In this document: piece by piece, positions 25,923 through 33,449 of the stretch | Layout of the letters: every line of letters begins with the position of its first letter | Numbering within the stretch: position 1 is the stretch's first letter | Assembly (NCBI RefSeq): GCF_044360475.1 | Contig: NZ_CP043494.1 | Coordinates: 1,302,001 to 1,366,000, forward strand | Origin: Archangium minus | Lineage (GTDB): Bacteria > Myxococcota > Myxococcia > Myxococcales > Myxococcaceae | Direction: 5' to 3' | Length of the DNA: 64,000 bases | The notes under the pieces: generated by a model | What the model was told of the DNA's origin: nothing | The model's database searches: none | The model's input: the letters and a program-made list of their open reading frames with translations, nothing else | Position numbers and translations under genes: made by a program

Positions 25923-27941
25923 CTACGGATGGTGTCTCAGGGTTGCTTTGTTTTGGTTCTTCAGTCTGCTGAGAAAATCCAGGAGTGGTTTCGACAGGTG
26001 CGTAGCTCCATCGGGATGGTTGGCGGAGCGGACCCACAATTCAAGATGGCCACCATATTTGTCGACGTACTTGAGCATTGCCTCGAGGTTGCCGGAGAGG
26101 GGGAGTTCCTTGCGAGCCTTGGACTCGACGAAGGAATAGGGCTGTCCCCAGACCAACTCCGTGGGGTTGCCCTTCACCGAGTCGGGGATGAAGCCCTGGG
26201 CGCGGCTGCCCGGTGGCGGCATCATCATGGCGGCGTTGCGCTCGTACTGGTGGGCCTGGAGGATGGCGTCCTCGAAGGCGTTGCCCGCGGGCCGGTTCTT
26301 CAGAAGGGTTTCGTAGAGGCGCTCCCAGTGCGCGTCCGGCTGGAAGGAGAAGCGGCGGTACTTCTCCGGGTGGCGGAACTGGTAGTCCACCCAGCGTTGC
26401 GCCTTGTGGGCTGGGGTGCCGGGCAGCAGTCGGCTGCCGTCCGGCAACGTGCGCACGCCCAAGAGTGGCACCTTCTGGCCTGCTCGCAGGGCCCCGGCCG
26501 CCTCGCGCAACGGTGCTTCCAGGCCGCGAGCCACCCGCTGGAGAAAGCGCGATTCCTCCAGGGTGAAGGTGTGGCCCCGCGAGGCCTGTGCCAGCAGGCG
26601 CTCAATCTCCGTCGCGTCCGCTGGTGACAGGTGCGAGGCCACACGCGAGAGCACCTCCACCTCGCCCAGGCCCCGGCCGGTGAGTAACGCCAGCCGTTCG
26701 GCGTCCCCGCCGGCCTTCATCAGCACGGCCCCAGTGACGAAGGGCAGCAGCACGCCCAGTGCACACACCACGCGCTGGGGGCGCGTGAGGGCGTGGCCGG
26801 TGAGGCTGTGGCCGGTGACGGCCGCCCGCGCGTCCGTTAGCTCGCCCACGCCCGGTGTCAGGCCCACCAGCAACTCCAGCACCAATTCCTCGGCGCGGTG
26901 GGCCTCCGGGTCGAAGGCCTCGTTGTAATCCAGGTGCACCGGAGCCAGACGGCCCAGTTGCACCGCGCTGGCCAGGGCCGAGCGGCTCGCGAGCAGGTAG
27001 AGGGCCACCTCGTCGGGGGTGCGCTTGAGGAAGTCCGGGTCCTCGGTATGGGCGTAGGCCCAGGCGAGGGTGGCGTTGCCCAGGGCGCGCAGGGAGTGCT
27101 CGCGCAGGGGCGACTCGCTCAGGAGGTAGCCCGGGGCGAGGCGGCGCGGGGGTGGGGCGTAGGTGTCCAGCAGCTTTCTTCCCCACGCTTCGTAGTCGGC
27201 CAGTTTGCGCTGCACCGCGCGCCAGCGCTCCTCGCGTCGCCGCTCCTCTTGCAGCAGCACCGTGTAGCGCGCCAGGGGAGAGGGTGCTGTCTCCAGCGCC
27301 TCCTCCGGTTGCAGCAGCACCTCGCGCTCCAGTGTCTTCAGCGCCGCCAGTCCCTCGCGGCGTGCCGTCTCGGAGAGTCCGGTGGATTGCAAGGCCTTGC
27401 CCTGGTGACGCAGGAAGGCCTCGTAGGGCGCCTGGGGCCGAGTGGCCGAGAGCACCGGGCCCGTGGACTCCACTTCCTCGCGCCACGGGCCTTCACCGCG
27501 GCGCAGCGTCAGCACCACCTCGCCGCGCTGGCCGCGCACATACCGGTACACCGCCCACTCCAGCAGACTGTGGAAGCTCTCCTCTTTCACCGCTCCCAAC
27601 TCACTGCCCGTTCCCTCGTGCGTGCGGAGGCCGAGCAGCCGGACACGCTCGCCCTCCATGCGTAACCCCAGGGCCAGCCACGCCCCCGCGCGCCTCAGCC
27701 CACGCGCCGCTACCCAGGCCTGAGCGTGCACCTCCTTCGTCCTCTCCGGCACCTCGGCGCCGGTGTGGGCCGAGGCCCTCCTGCCCAGGCCCTCGTCTCC
27801 TGACGTGGAGGCCAGCGGACCCGTGCCCGGTGACTCCAGGGCGAGCGCCAGGCGTGGGCCAGGGCCGCTGTCCGTATGGCTCCGGCACGCGACCACCGTC
27901 ACCAGCAGTACGACCGGGAGAAGAACCGAGGGCGTTTTCAT
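25923..27941 (-). CDS. Polymorphic lipoprotein toxin 2 (SitA-like, REase-fold C-terminus)
   Basis: A 672-residue paralogue of toxin 1 at a constant offset of 2866 bases with no net indels. The lipobox is VTVVAC with Cys19. DNA identity to toxin 1 is nearly complete from about 26200 to 27700. It falls at both ends: residues about 35-75, and the final residues after the ExK motif (FVESKARKELPLSGNLEAML, then SRLKNQNKATLRHHP). Nuclease and hydrophobic features are as in toxin 1. The start at 27941 is the shared ATG. The inferred role is delivery to neighbouring kin cells and killing of those without immunity protein 2. Function is not proven by sequence alone. Confidence 0.78.
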   Translation of the reverse strand: MKTPSVLLPVVLLVTVVACRSHTDSGPGPRLALALESPGTGPLASTSGDEGLGRRASAHTGAEVPERTKEVHAQAWVAARGLRRAGAWLALGLRMEGERVRLLGLRTHEGTGSELGAVKEESFHSLLEWAVYRYVRGQRGEVVLTLRRGEGPWREEVESTGPVLSATRPQAPYEAFLRHQGKALQSTGLSETARREGLAALKTLEREVLLQPEEALETAPSPLARYTVLLQEERRREERWRAVQRKLADYEAWGRKLLDTYAPPPRRLAPGYLLSESPLREHSLRALGNATLAWAYAHTEDPDFLKRTPDEVALYLLASRSALASAVQLGRLAPVHLDYNEAFDPEAHRAEELVLELLVGLTPGVGELTDARAAVTGHSLTGHALTRPQRVVCALGVLLPFVTGAVLMKAGGDAERLALLTGRGLGEVEVLSRVASHLSPADATEIERLLAQASRGHTFTLEESRFLQRVARGLEAPLREAAGALRAGQKVPLLGVRTLPDGSRLLPGTPAHKAQRWVDYQFRHPEKYRRFSFQPDAHWERLYETLLKNRPAGNAFEDAILQAHQYERNAAMMMPPPGSRAQGFIPDSVKGNPTELVWGQPYSFVESKARKELPLSGNLEAMLKYVDKYGGHLELWVRSANHPDGATHLSKPLLDFLSRLKNQNKATLRHHP

Positions 27942-27987
27942 GGACGCGTCGAGGGGGCGCGCAGTCTATCCCGGTCTCTGGAGCGCG

Positions 27988-28242
27988 AGCTCCCTTCATC
28001 GCCACCTCCTCCAGTTCCTGGACTGGCTGGCGCGATTGCTGGAGCGCGAGGCCCGGGGGCGTTTCGTGCACGAAGAGGTCAAAGCCCAGTTGCGAGGGAG
28101 CCTTCGGTACAGACACCAGGGAGTGGACGTGGTTGACCTGACGACGGGCCGCAAGTACGAGCTTCTCTCCGGCACGGACTCGAATCTGGCGCGTCAGGGC
28201 AGGCGCATGGCGGGCGAGCTCTTCCGGATGCTCACCTTCTGA
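27988..28242 (+). pseudogene. Orphan C-terminal toxin fragment of a different type
   Basis: In the frame ending at 28240-28242 the DNA is strongly G/C3-biased and encodes LHRHLLQFLDWLARLLERE, then GVDVVDLTTGRKYELLSGTD, then GRRMAGELFRMLTF. This reads like the last 80 residues of a secreted polymorphic toxin, not like toxins 1-3. Upstream the frame runs into the reversed leader of toxin 2 (from 27940), so the N-terminal part is missing. A putative immunity gene starts 11 bases later in the same orientation. I infer a displaced toxin tail retained with its immunity gene. Expression from an upstream promoter cannot be judged. Confidence 0.55.
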
Positions 28243-28253
28243 AAGGGGTAGCC

Positions 28254-28886
28254 ATGGATTGGCTCGGGAACGTCGTCTTCACGGACCGGGAAATCACAAA
28301 CGAGAGGTTGGAGCTGACGGACAAGGATGCGAACTACATCCTCGGCCCCAACCTGACGCTGAAGAACTGTACCCTCGTGCTGAAGGTGTCCGCTCGGCGC
28401 CTGAGCCTCAAGCAAGCCCGGTTCATTGACTGCACCTTCGAGGTGAAGCAGGAGTTGAAGAACTACCAGAGCTGGGTGGCCGCGTCCCTGAAGGGCTGCC
28501 GCTTCAAGGGGCGGCTGAGGGGGTGCGACTTCGGGCACTGGCCTGAATACAGCAGCCTGCCCTGGTATCAGCACGGCTCCATCGAGGACTGTGACTTCAC
28601 CGAGGCCCGCCTGGATGGCTGCCGCATCATGGGCTCCGACCCCGCCACCCTCCGCTTTCCCAAGTGGCCGTGCTTCACCATCCTGGACCCCATAGGAAGA
28701 AGCCGTGAGCTCAACAGCGTCCAGTGGCCGGGCCGGTTTGGCCGCGTCATCATCGAGGAACTGCACACCCAACCGACTCCGACCCGAGCGCTGACCTATC
28801 ATGCCCCCTCGGTCGCCAGCCGTCAGGAGACCACGGAGGAAGAGCTCCGGGCCGTCCTCGAGAAGTTCGACTGCATCGTCTACTGA
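28254..28886 (+). CDS. Pentapeptide-like beta-helix protein, probable immunity protein
   Basis: A 210-residue soluble protein. Its first 140 residues contain degenerate pentapeptide-type coils with repeated aromatic and aliphatic positions: LTLKNCTLVLKV, LSLKQARFIDCTF, SLKGCRFKGRLRGCDF, SIEDCDFTEARLDGCRI. Such sequences form right-handed quadrilateral beta-helices. A ribosome site (AAAGGGG) precedes the ATG at 28254. It follows the toxin tail at 27988-28242 by 11 bases, the standard toxin-immunity order, which is the only basis for an immunity role. It lies opposite in strand to the flanking pairs. Confidence 0.65.
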   Translation: MDWLGNVVFTDREITNERLELTDKDANYILGPNLTLKNCTLVLKVSARRLSLKQARFIDCTFEVKQELKNYQSWVAASLKGCRFKGRLRGCDFGHWPEYSSLPWYQHGSIEDCDFTEARLDGCRIMGSDPATLRFPKWPCFTILDPIGRSRELNSVQWPGRFGRVIIEELHTQPTPTRALTYHAPSVASRQETTEEELRAVLEKFDCIVY

Positions 28887-29019
28887 CCCGAACCTCCAGC
28901 CCAACCTCAACATCCGGCTGTTCCTGGTGGCCCTGGAGGAGCGCCGGAGCAAGGTGGAGCAGGAGAGCCGCCGCCCCACGTTCTCCCCGCGGGAGCGCCC
29001 TCTCAATGCGACGCCCTGA
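28885..29019 (+). pseudogene. Coding-like fragment of 44 codons
   Basis: Directly after the beta-helix gene, a frame ending with TGA at 29017-29019 is G or C at nearly every third position. It encodes PNLQPNLNIRLFLVALEERR followed by a charged helix and PRERPLNATP. No start codon with coding bias is present; upstream codons in this frame overlap the previous gene. It looks like the 3' end of a lost gene, or a frameshifted continuation. Product unknown. Confidence 0.35.
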
Positions 29020-29029
29020 GCAAGCCGGC

Positions 29030-29833
29030 TCAGTGAAGGGGCTGGCCGAGGGAGTCGAGGACGGGACGGCGGGTGGGGAGGGTGTGGTGCGCGTGGTCGT
29101 AAAAGCACTCGGGGCCGAGCAGGGAGATGAGCTCGCGCTCACGTGCGATGCCCGTTTCGGTGCCAGCCTCCGTGGGCAGTTCGTAGGGCTGGACGAGGAC
29201 GAGCTCCTCGCCGAGCGGTTGGCGGCACTCTGGGGGCAGTGAGTCGAGCCGCTCGCCAAACATGCGGACGAAGGGGGGGCCGTAGAAGTTGCGCCAGACG
29301 AGGCCCGCCAGTCCTTTGCTGTAATCGGGCACGGTGAGCACCTCTTCCGAGTAGGTGAACTCCTTTCCTCCTTCCATGGGAGTGCTCTTGTGCACGAGTC
29401 GCCATTGCTTTGCATGGAGATCCGTCTTCAAGCCGGACAGGGCCAGTGGGACCTGAAACAGGCGCATCACCTCGAGCACCTGCTTTGTATGGGACGCACG
29501 CCAGGAGGCTTTCGAGGCCTGGGTAGCGGACGTCATCCAGGAAATGGAACCCGTGTAGGGTGGAGCTCCGGTGGTGATGGGATGAATCGAGATGAAGTCC
29601 CGATCGGTGCGGGCGGCCACGAACAAGGTTCCATGCTCTTCGAAGTGGGCCACGAGCGCACCCAGATCGATGCGACTCGGGTCGATGGGTTTATCCAGAG
29701 CCGCCGACCCATGACGCCTGGGCTCAAACCAACGAAAATCACGAAGGATGAGGTCGAGAAACGTTCCTACCACTGGGCAGGGAGGTCGTCCGGGGGGAAG
29801 CCTGAAGCGTGTTTCGAGGTATCGGGTGGACAT
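29030..29833 (-). CDS. Immunity protein of toxin pair 3 (Imm52-like, SitI-type)
   Basis: A 267-residue protein, closest to immunity protein 1 (shared QVLEVMRLFQVPLAL and GGKEFTYSEEV) and sharing the near-invariant C-terminal half of all three. The ATG at 29833 is preferred because it aligns with the other two starts and leaves the same 14-base gap after the toxin stop. An upstream ATG at 29848 overlaps the toxin TGA and would add five residues. Its partner toxin is frameshifted, so it may be an orphan that still protects against related toxins from neighbours. Confidence 0.76.
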   Translation of the reverse strand: MSTRYLETRFRLPPGRPPCPVVGTFLDLILRDFRWFEPRRHGSAALDKPIDPSRIDLGALVAHFEEHGTLFVAARTDRDFISIHPITTGAPPYTGSISWMTSATQASKASWRASHTKQVLEVMRLFQVPLALSGLKTDLHAKQWRLVHKSTPMEGGKEFTYSEEVLTVPDYSKGLAGLVWRNFYGPPFVRMFGERLDSLPPECRQPLGEELVLVQPYELPTEAGTETGIARERELISLLGPECFYDHAHHTLPTRRPVLDSLGQPLH

Positions 29834-29847
29834 GTCTTGGATGGACA

Positions 29848-31864
29848 TCACGGGTAGAGGCGAAGGATTGCCTTGCCTTGTTCTTTCAGGTCGTTCAGTT
29901 TGTCTAGGAGCGGCTCTGACAGGTACGTAGCTCCATCAGGATGTCTGGCGGAGCGGACCCACAGCTCGAGGTGGCCACCGTACCGGTCCACGTAGTCAAT
30001 CATTGCTTTGATGTTGCCGGAGAGGGAGAGCACCTTGCGCGCCTTGGACTCGACGAAAGGGTAGGGCTGCCCCCATATCAACTCCGTGGGGTTGCCCTTC
30101 ACCGAGTCGGGGATGAAGCCCTGGGCGCGGCTGCCCGGTGGCGGCATCATCATGGCGGCGTTGCGCTCGTACTGGTGGGCCTGGAGGATGGCGTCCTCGA
30201 AGGCGTTGCCCGCGGGCCGGTTCTTCAGAAGGGTTTCGTAGAGGCGCTCCCAGTGCGCGTCCGACTGGAAGGAGAAGCGGCGGTACTTTTCCGGGTGGCG
30301 GAACTGGTAGTCCACCCAGCGTTGCGCCTTGTGGGCTGGGGTGCCGGGCAGCAGCCGGCTGCCGTCCGGCAATGTGCGCACGCCCAGCAGCGGCACCTTC
30401 TGGCCCGCCCTCAAGGCCCCGGCTGCCTCTCGCAAGGGCGCCTCCAGGCCGCGTGCCACCCGCTGGAGGAATCGCAACTCCTCTTCAGTAAAGGTGTGGC
30501 CCCGCGAGGCCTGTGCCAGCAGGCGCTCAATCTCCTTGGCGTCCGCTGGTGACAGGTGCGAGGCCACACGCGAGAGCACCTCCACCTCGCCCAGGCCCCG
30601 GCCGGTGAGCAACGCCAGCCGCTCGGCGTCCCCACCGGCCTTCATCAGCACGGCCCCAGTCACGAAGGGCAGCAGCACGCCCAGTGCACACACCACGCGC
30701 TGGGGCGCGTGAGGGCGTGGCCGGTGAGGCTGTGGCCGGTGACGGCCGCCCGCGCGTCCGTTAGCTCGCCCACGCCCGGTGTCAGGCCCACCAGCAACTC
30801 CAGCACCAATTCCTCGGCGCGGTGGGCCTCCGGGTCGAAGGCCTCGTTGTAATCCAGGTGCACCGGAGCCAGACGGCCCAGTTGCACCGCGCTGGCCAGG
30901 GCCGAGCGGCTCGCGAGCAGGTAGAGGGCCACCTCGTCGGGGTGCGCTTGAGGAAGTCCGGGTCCTCCGTATGGGCGTAGGCCCAGGCGAGGGTGGCGTT
31001 GCCCAGGGCGCGCAGGGAGTGCTCGCGCAGAGGAGACTCGCTCAGGAGGTAGCCCGGGGCGAGGCGGCGCGGGGGTGGGGCGTAGGTGCTCAGCAGCCTG
31101 GTGCCCCACGCCTCGTAGTCGGCCAGTTTGCGCTGCACCGAGCGCCAGCGCTCCTCGCGTCGCCGCTCCTCTTGCAGCAGCACCGTGTAGCGCGCCAGGG
31201 GAGAGGGTGCTGTCTCCAGCGCCTCCTCCGGTTGCAGCAGCACCTCGCGCTCCAGTGTCTTCAGCGCCGCCAGTCCCTCGCGGCGTGCCGTCTCGGAGAG
31301 TCCGGTGGATTGCAAGGCCTTGCCCTGGTGACGCAGGAAGGCCTCGTAGGGCGCCTGGGGCCGAGTGGCCGAGAGCACCGGGCCCGTGGACTCCACTTCC
31401 TCGCGCCACGGGCCTTCACCGCGGCGCAGCGTCAGCACCACCTCGCCGCGCTGGCCGCGCACATACCGGTACACCGCCCACTCCAGCAGACTGTGGAAGC
31501 TCTCCTCTTTCACCGCTCCCAACTCACTGCCCGCTCCCTCGTGCGTGCGGAGGCCGAGCAGCCGGACACGCTCGCCCTCCACGCGTAACCCCAGGGCCAG
31601 CCACGCTCCCGCGCGCTTGAGCTTTCGTGCAGCTGCCCACGCTTGGGCGCGCACTTCCTTCGTCCCCTCCAGGACCTCCGCTCCGGTGTGGGTCGAAGCC
31701 CTTTGGCCCAGTCCGCCTTCTCCAGACTGGGAGGGCAGTGGACCGGTGCCCGGTGATTCCAGGGCGAACGCCAAGCGCGGGCCAGGGCCTCTGTCCGTAT
31801 GGCTTCGGCACGCGGCCACCGTCACCAGCAGTACGACCGGGAGAAGAACCGAGGACGTTCTCAT
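29848..31864 (-). pseudogene. Polymorphic lipoprotein toxin 3, broken by two frameshifts
   Basis: The gene begins at the shared ATG (31864) with lipobox VTVAAC (Cys19). It reads in one frame to about 30942, a second frame from there to about 30705 and a third frame from there to the stop at 29848. At 30939-30942 and at 30702-30705 it has four G where toxins 1 and 2 have five, so each site is a one-base deletion. Both fragments beyond the breaks are intact and encode the hydrophobic segment and the ExK nuclease domain (FVESKARKVLSLSGN). Either the toxin has been inactivated or both sites are sequencing errors in G runs. Its upstream neighbour hsdM points the other way. Confidence 0.8.
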
Positions 31865-31895
31865 GGAGGTGTCGAGGGGGCGCAGTCTATCCCGG
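31865..31895 (-). promoter_or_regulatory. Conserved leader directly upstream of the toxin starts
   Basis: Read on the minus strand, the 30 or so bases before toxin 3 contain GGGATAGACTGCG followed by a C-rich run and TCGAC, ending at the ATG. Nearly the same block precedes toxin 2 (27942-27974) and, in shorter form, toxin 1 (25076-25107). No Shine-Dalgarno sequence is present. The TAGACT core could be a -10 element, which would give a very short leader. Function is inferred from conservation alone. Confidence 0.35.
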
Positions 31896-31954
31896 CCTCC
31901 GGAGGTGCGGCTGGGCGCTCCGTCTGATACGAACGGCTGCGAGCGAGCCCCATC

Positions 31955-33442
31955 ATGAGCAACCCCTCCCAGCAAATCGTCCAGCGGCTCTGGAACTACT
32001 GCAACGTCCTGCGCGACGACGGCCTGTCCTACGGCGACTACGTGGAGCAGCTCACGTACCTGCTGTTCCTGAAGATGGCCCACGAGCAGACTCGGCCGCC
32101 GTACAACCGCGAGTCTCCCGTCCCCAAGGGGTTCGACTGGCCGAGCCTCATGGCCAAGGACGGCGACGCGCTTGAGACGCACTACCGCCACATCCTCGAG
32201 ACCCTGGGCAAGAAGAAGGGGATGCTGGGCCTCGTCTTCCAGAAGGCGCAGAACAAGATCCAGGATCCCGCCAAGTTGCGCCGGCTCATCGTGGATCTGC
32301 TCGACCGCGAGGAGTGGATGACGCTCGACGCGGACGTGAAGGGCGATGCCTACGAGGGCCTGCTGGAGAAGAACGCCCAGGACACCAAGAGCGGGGCGGG
32401 GCAGTACTTCACACCGCGCTCGCTCATCCAGGCCGTCGTCGAGGTGGTGGCCCCCCAACCGGAGGAGACCGTCTGCGATCCAGCCTGTGGCACCGGCGGC
32501 TTCCTCCTCGCCGCGCATGACTTCGTCGCCCGGAACAACAAGCTGGACCGCGACCAGAAGAAGCACTTGAAGAAGGAGGCGCTCCACGGTTGGGAGATCG
32601 TCCCCAACACCGCTCGTCTGTGCGCCATGAACCTGCTGCTACACGGCATCGGTGACGACGGGACTCCGCCCATCCGGGTGGAGGATTCGCTCAATGGGGA
32701 TCCGGGTGAGCGTTTCGATGTCATCCTCACCAACCCACCGTTCGGCAAGAAGTCGAGCGTCAACGTGGTGAACGAGGAGGGCGAGCAGGAGCGTCAGGCG
32801 CTCACCATCGTCCGGGAGGATTTCTGGGCGACCACCAGCAACAAGCAGCTCAACTTCGTGCAGCACGTGAAGACGCTGCTGAAGGTGAATGGCCGGGCGG
32901 CGGTGGTGATTCCAGACAACGTCCTCTTCGAGGGTGGCGCAGGTGAGACCATCCGTCGCAGGCTGCTGCACGAGTGCGACGTGCATACGTTGCTGCGGCT
33001 TCCCACCGGCATCTTCTACGCGCAGGGCGTCAAGGCGAATGTCCTCTTCTTCGAGCGCAAGGAGGCCAGTGCGAAGCCCTGGACGCAGAAGCTGTGGATC
33101 TACGATCTGCGGACGAACCAGCACTTCACCTTGAAGGCAAACCCGCTCAAGCGCGAGGACCTGAACGAGTTCGTGGAGTGCTACAAGCCGGGCAACCGGC
33201 ATGCGCGCAAGTCCACGTGGTCCGAGAAGAACAACCCCACGGGCCGCTGGCGGGCCTACTCCTACGAGGAGCTGCTCCAACGAGACAAGGTGAGCTTGGA
33301 CATCTTCTGGCTCAAGGACGAGAGCCTGGAGGACTCAGCGAACCTGCCGGATCCGGACGTCATCGCCGGAGAAATCGTGGAGGACCTGCGCACAGCCCTG
33401 GAGCAGTTCGAAGCCATTCAGACAGACCTGGCCCGCGGTTGA
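31955..33442 (+). CDS. hsdM: Type I restriction-modification DNA methyltransferase subunit (solitary HsdM)
   Basis: A 495-residue N6-adenine methyltransferase of the HsdM family, full length. An N-terminal helical HsdM_N domain covers about residues 5-130. The SAM-binding motif I is DPACGTGGF from Asp175 and the catalytic motif IV is Asn-Pro-Pro-Phe at 260-263. GAGQYFTPR precedes motif I as usual. A normal system needs a specificity subunit (HsdS) and a translocating nuclease (HsdR). Neither is nearby: the gene starts 90 bases from toxin 3 and converges with a histidine kinase gene 7 bases after its stop. Target recognition would have to come from elsewhere in the genome, or the gene is a relic. 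Confidence 0.9.
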   Translation: MSNPSQQIVQRLWNYCNVLRDDGLSYGDYVEQLTYLLFLKMAHEQTRPPYNRESPVPKGFDWPSLMAKDGDALETHYRHILETLGKKKGMLGLVFQKAQNKIQDPAKLRRLIVDLLDREEWMTLDADVKGDAYEGLLEKNAQDTKSGAGQYFTPRSLIQAVVEVVAPQPEETVCDPACGTGGFLLAAHDFVARNNKLDRDQKKHLKKEALHGWEIVPNTARLCAMNLLLHGIGDDGTPPIRVEDSLNGDPGERFDVILTNPPFGKKSSVNVVNEEGEQERQALTIVREDFWATTSNKQLNFVQHVKTLLKVNGRAAVVIPDNVLFEGGAGETIRRRLLHECDVHTLLRLPTGIFYAQGVKANVLFFERKEASAKPWTQKLWIYDLRTNQHFTLKANPLKREDLNEFVECYKPGNRHARKSTWSEKNNPTGRWRAYSYEELLQRDKVSLDIFWLKDESLEDSANLPDPDVIAGEIVEDLRTALEQFEAIQTDLARG

Positions 33443-33449
33443 CTGCTCC

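Larger units (their letters stand above)
23057..31864 (-). repeat. Three tandem paralogous toxin-immunity units
   Basis: Toxin copies occupy 23057-25075, 25923-27941 and 29848-31864; each is followed by an immunity gene. Copies 1 and 2 share about 1.5 kb of nearly identical DNA in register. Copy 3 is a little more diverged, with clusters of changes near 30380-30490 and 31600-31760. The array is interrupted only by the plus-strand wedge at 27988-29019. Confidence 0.88.

Noticed and set aside
29848..30696. The 3' third of toxin 3 as an independent 282-codon gene
   Set aside because: Possible in principle, but it starts in mid-fold directly at a one-base deletion relative to two intact copies and has no ribosome site.
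30782..32587. Single 601-codon frame running from inside hsdM into toxin 3
   Set aside because: The first 241 codons are antisense to hsdM and lack coding bias; the real toxin start aligns with copies 1 and 2 at 31864.
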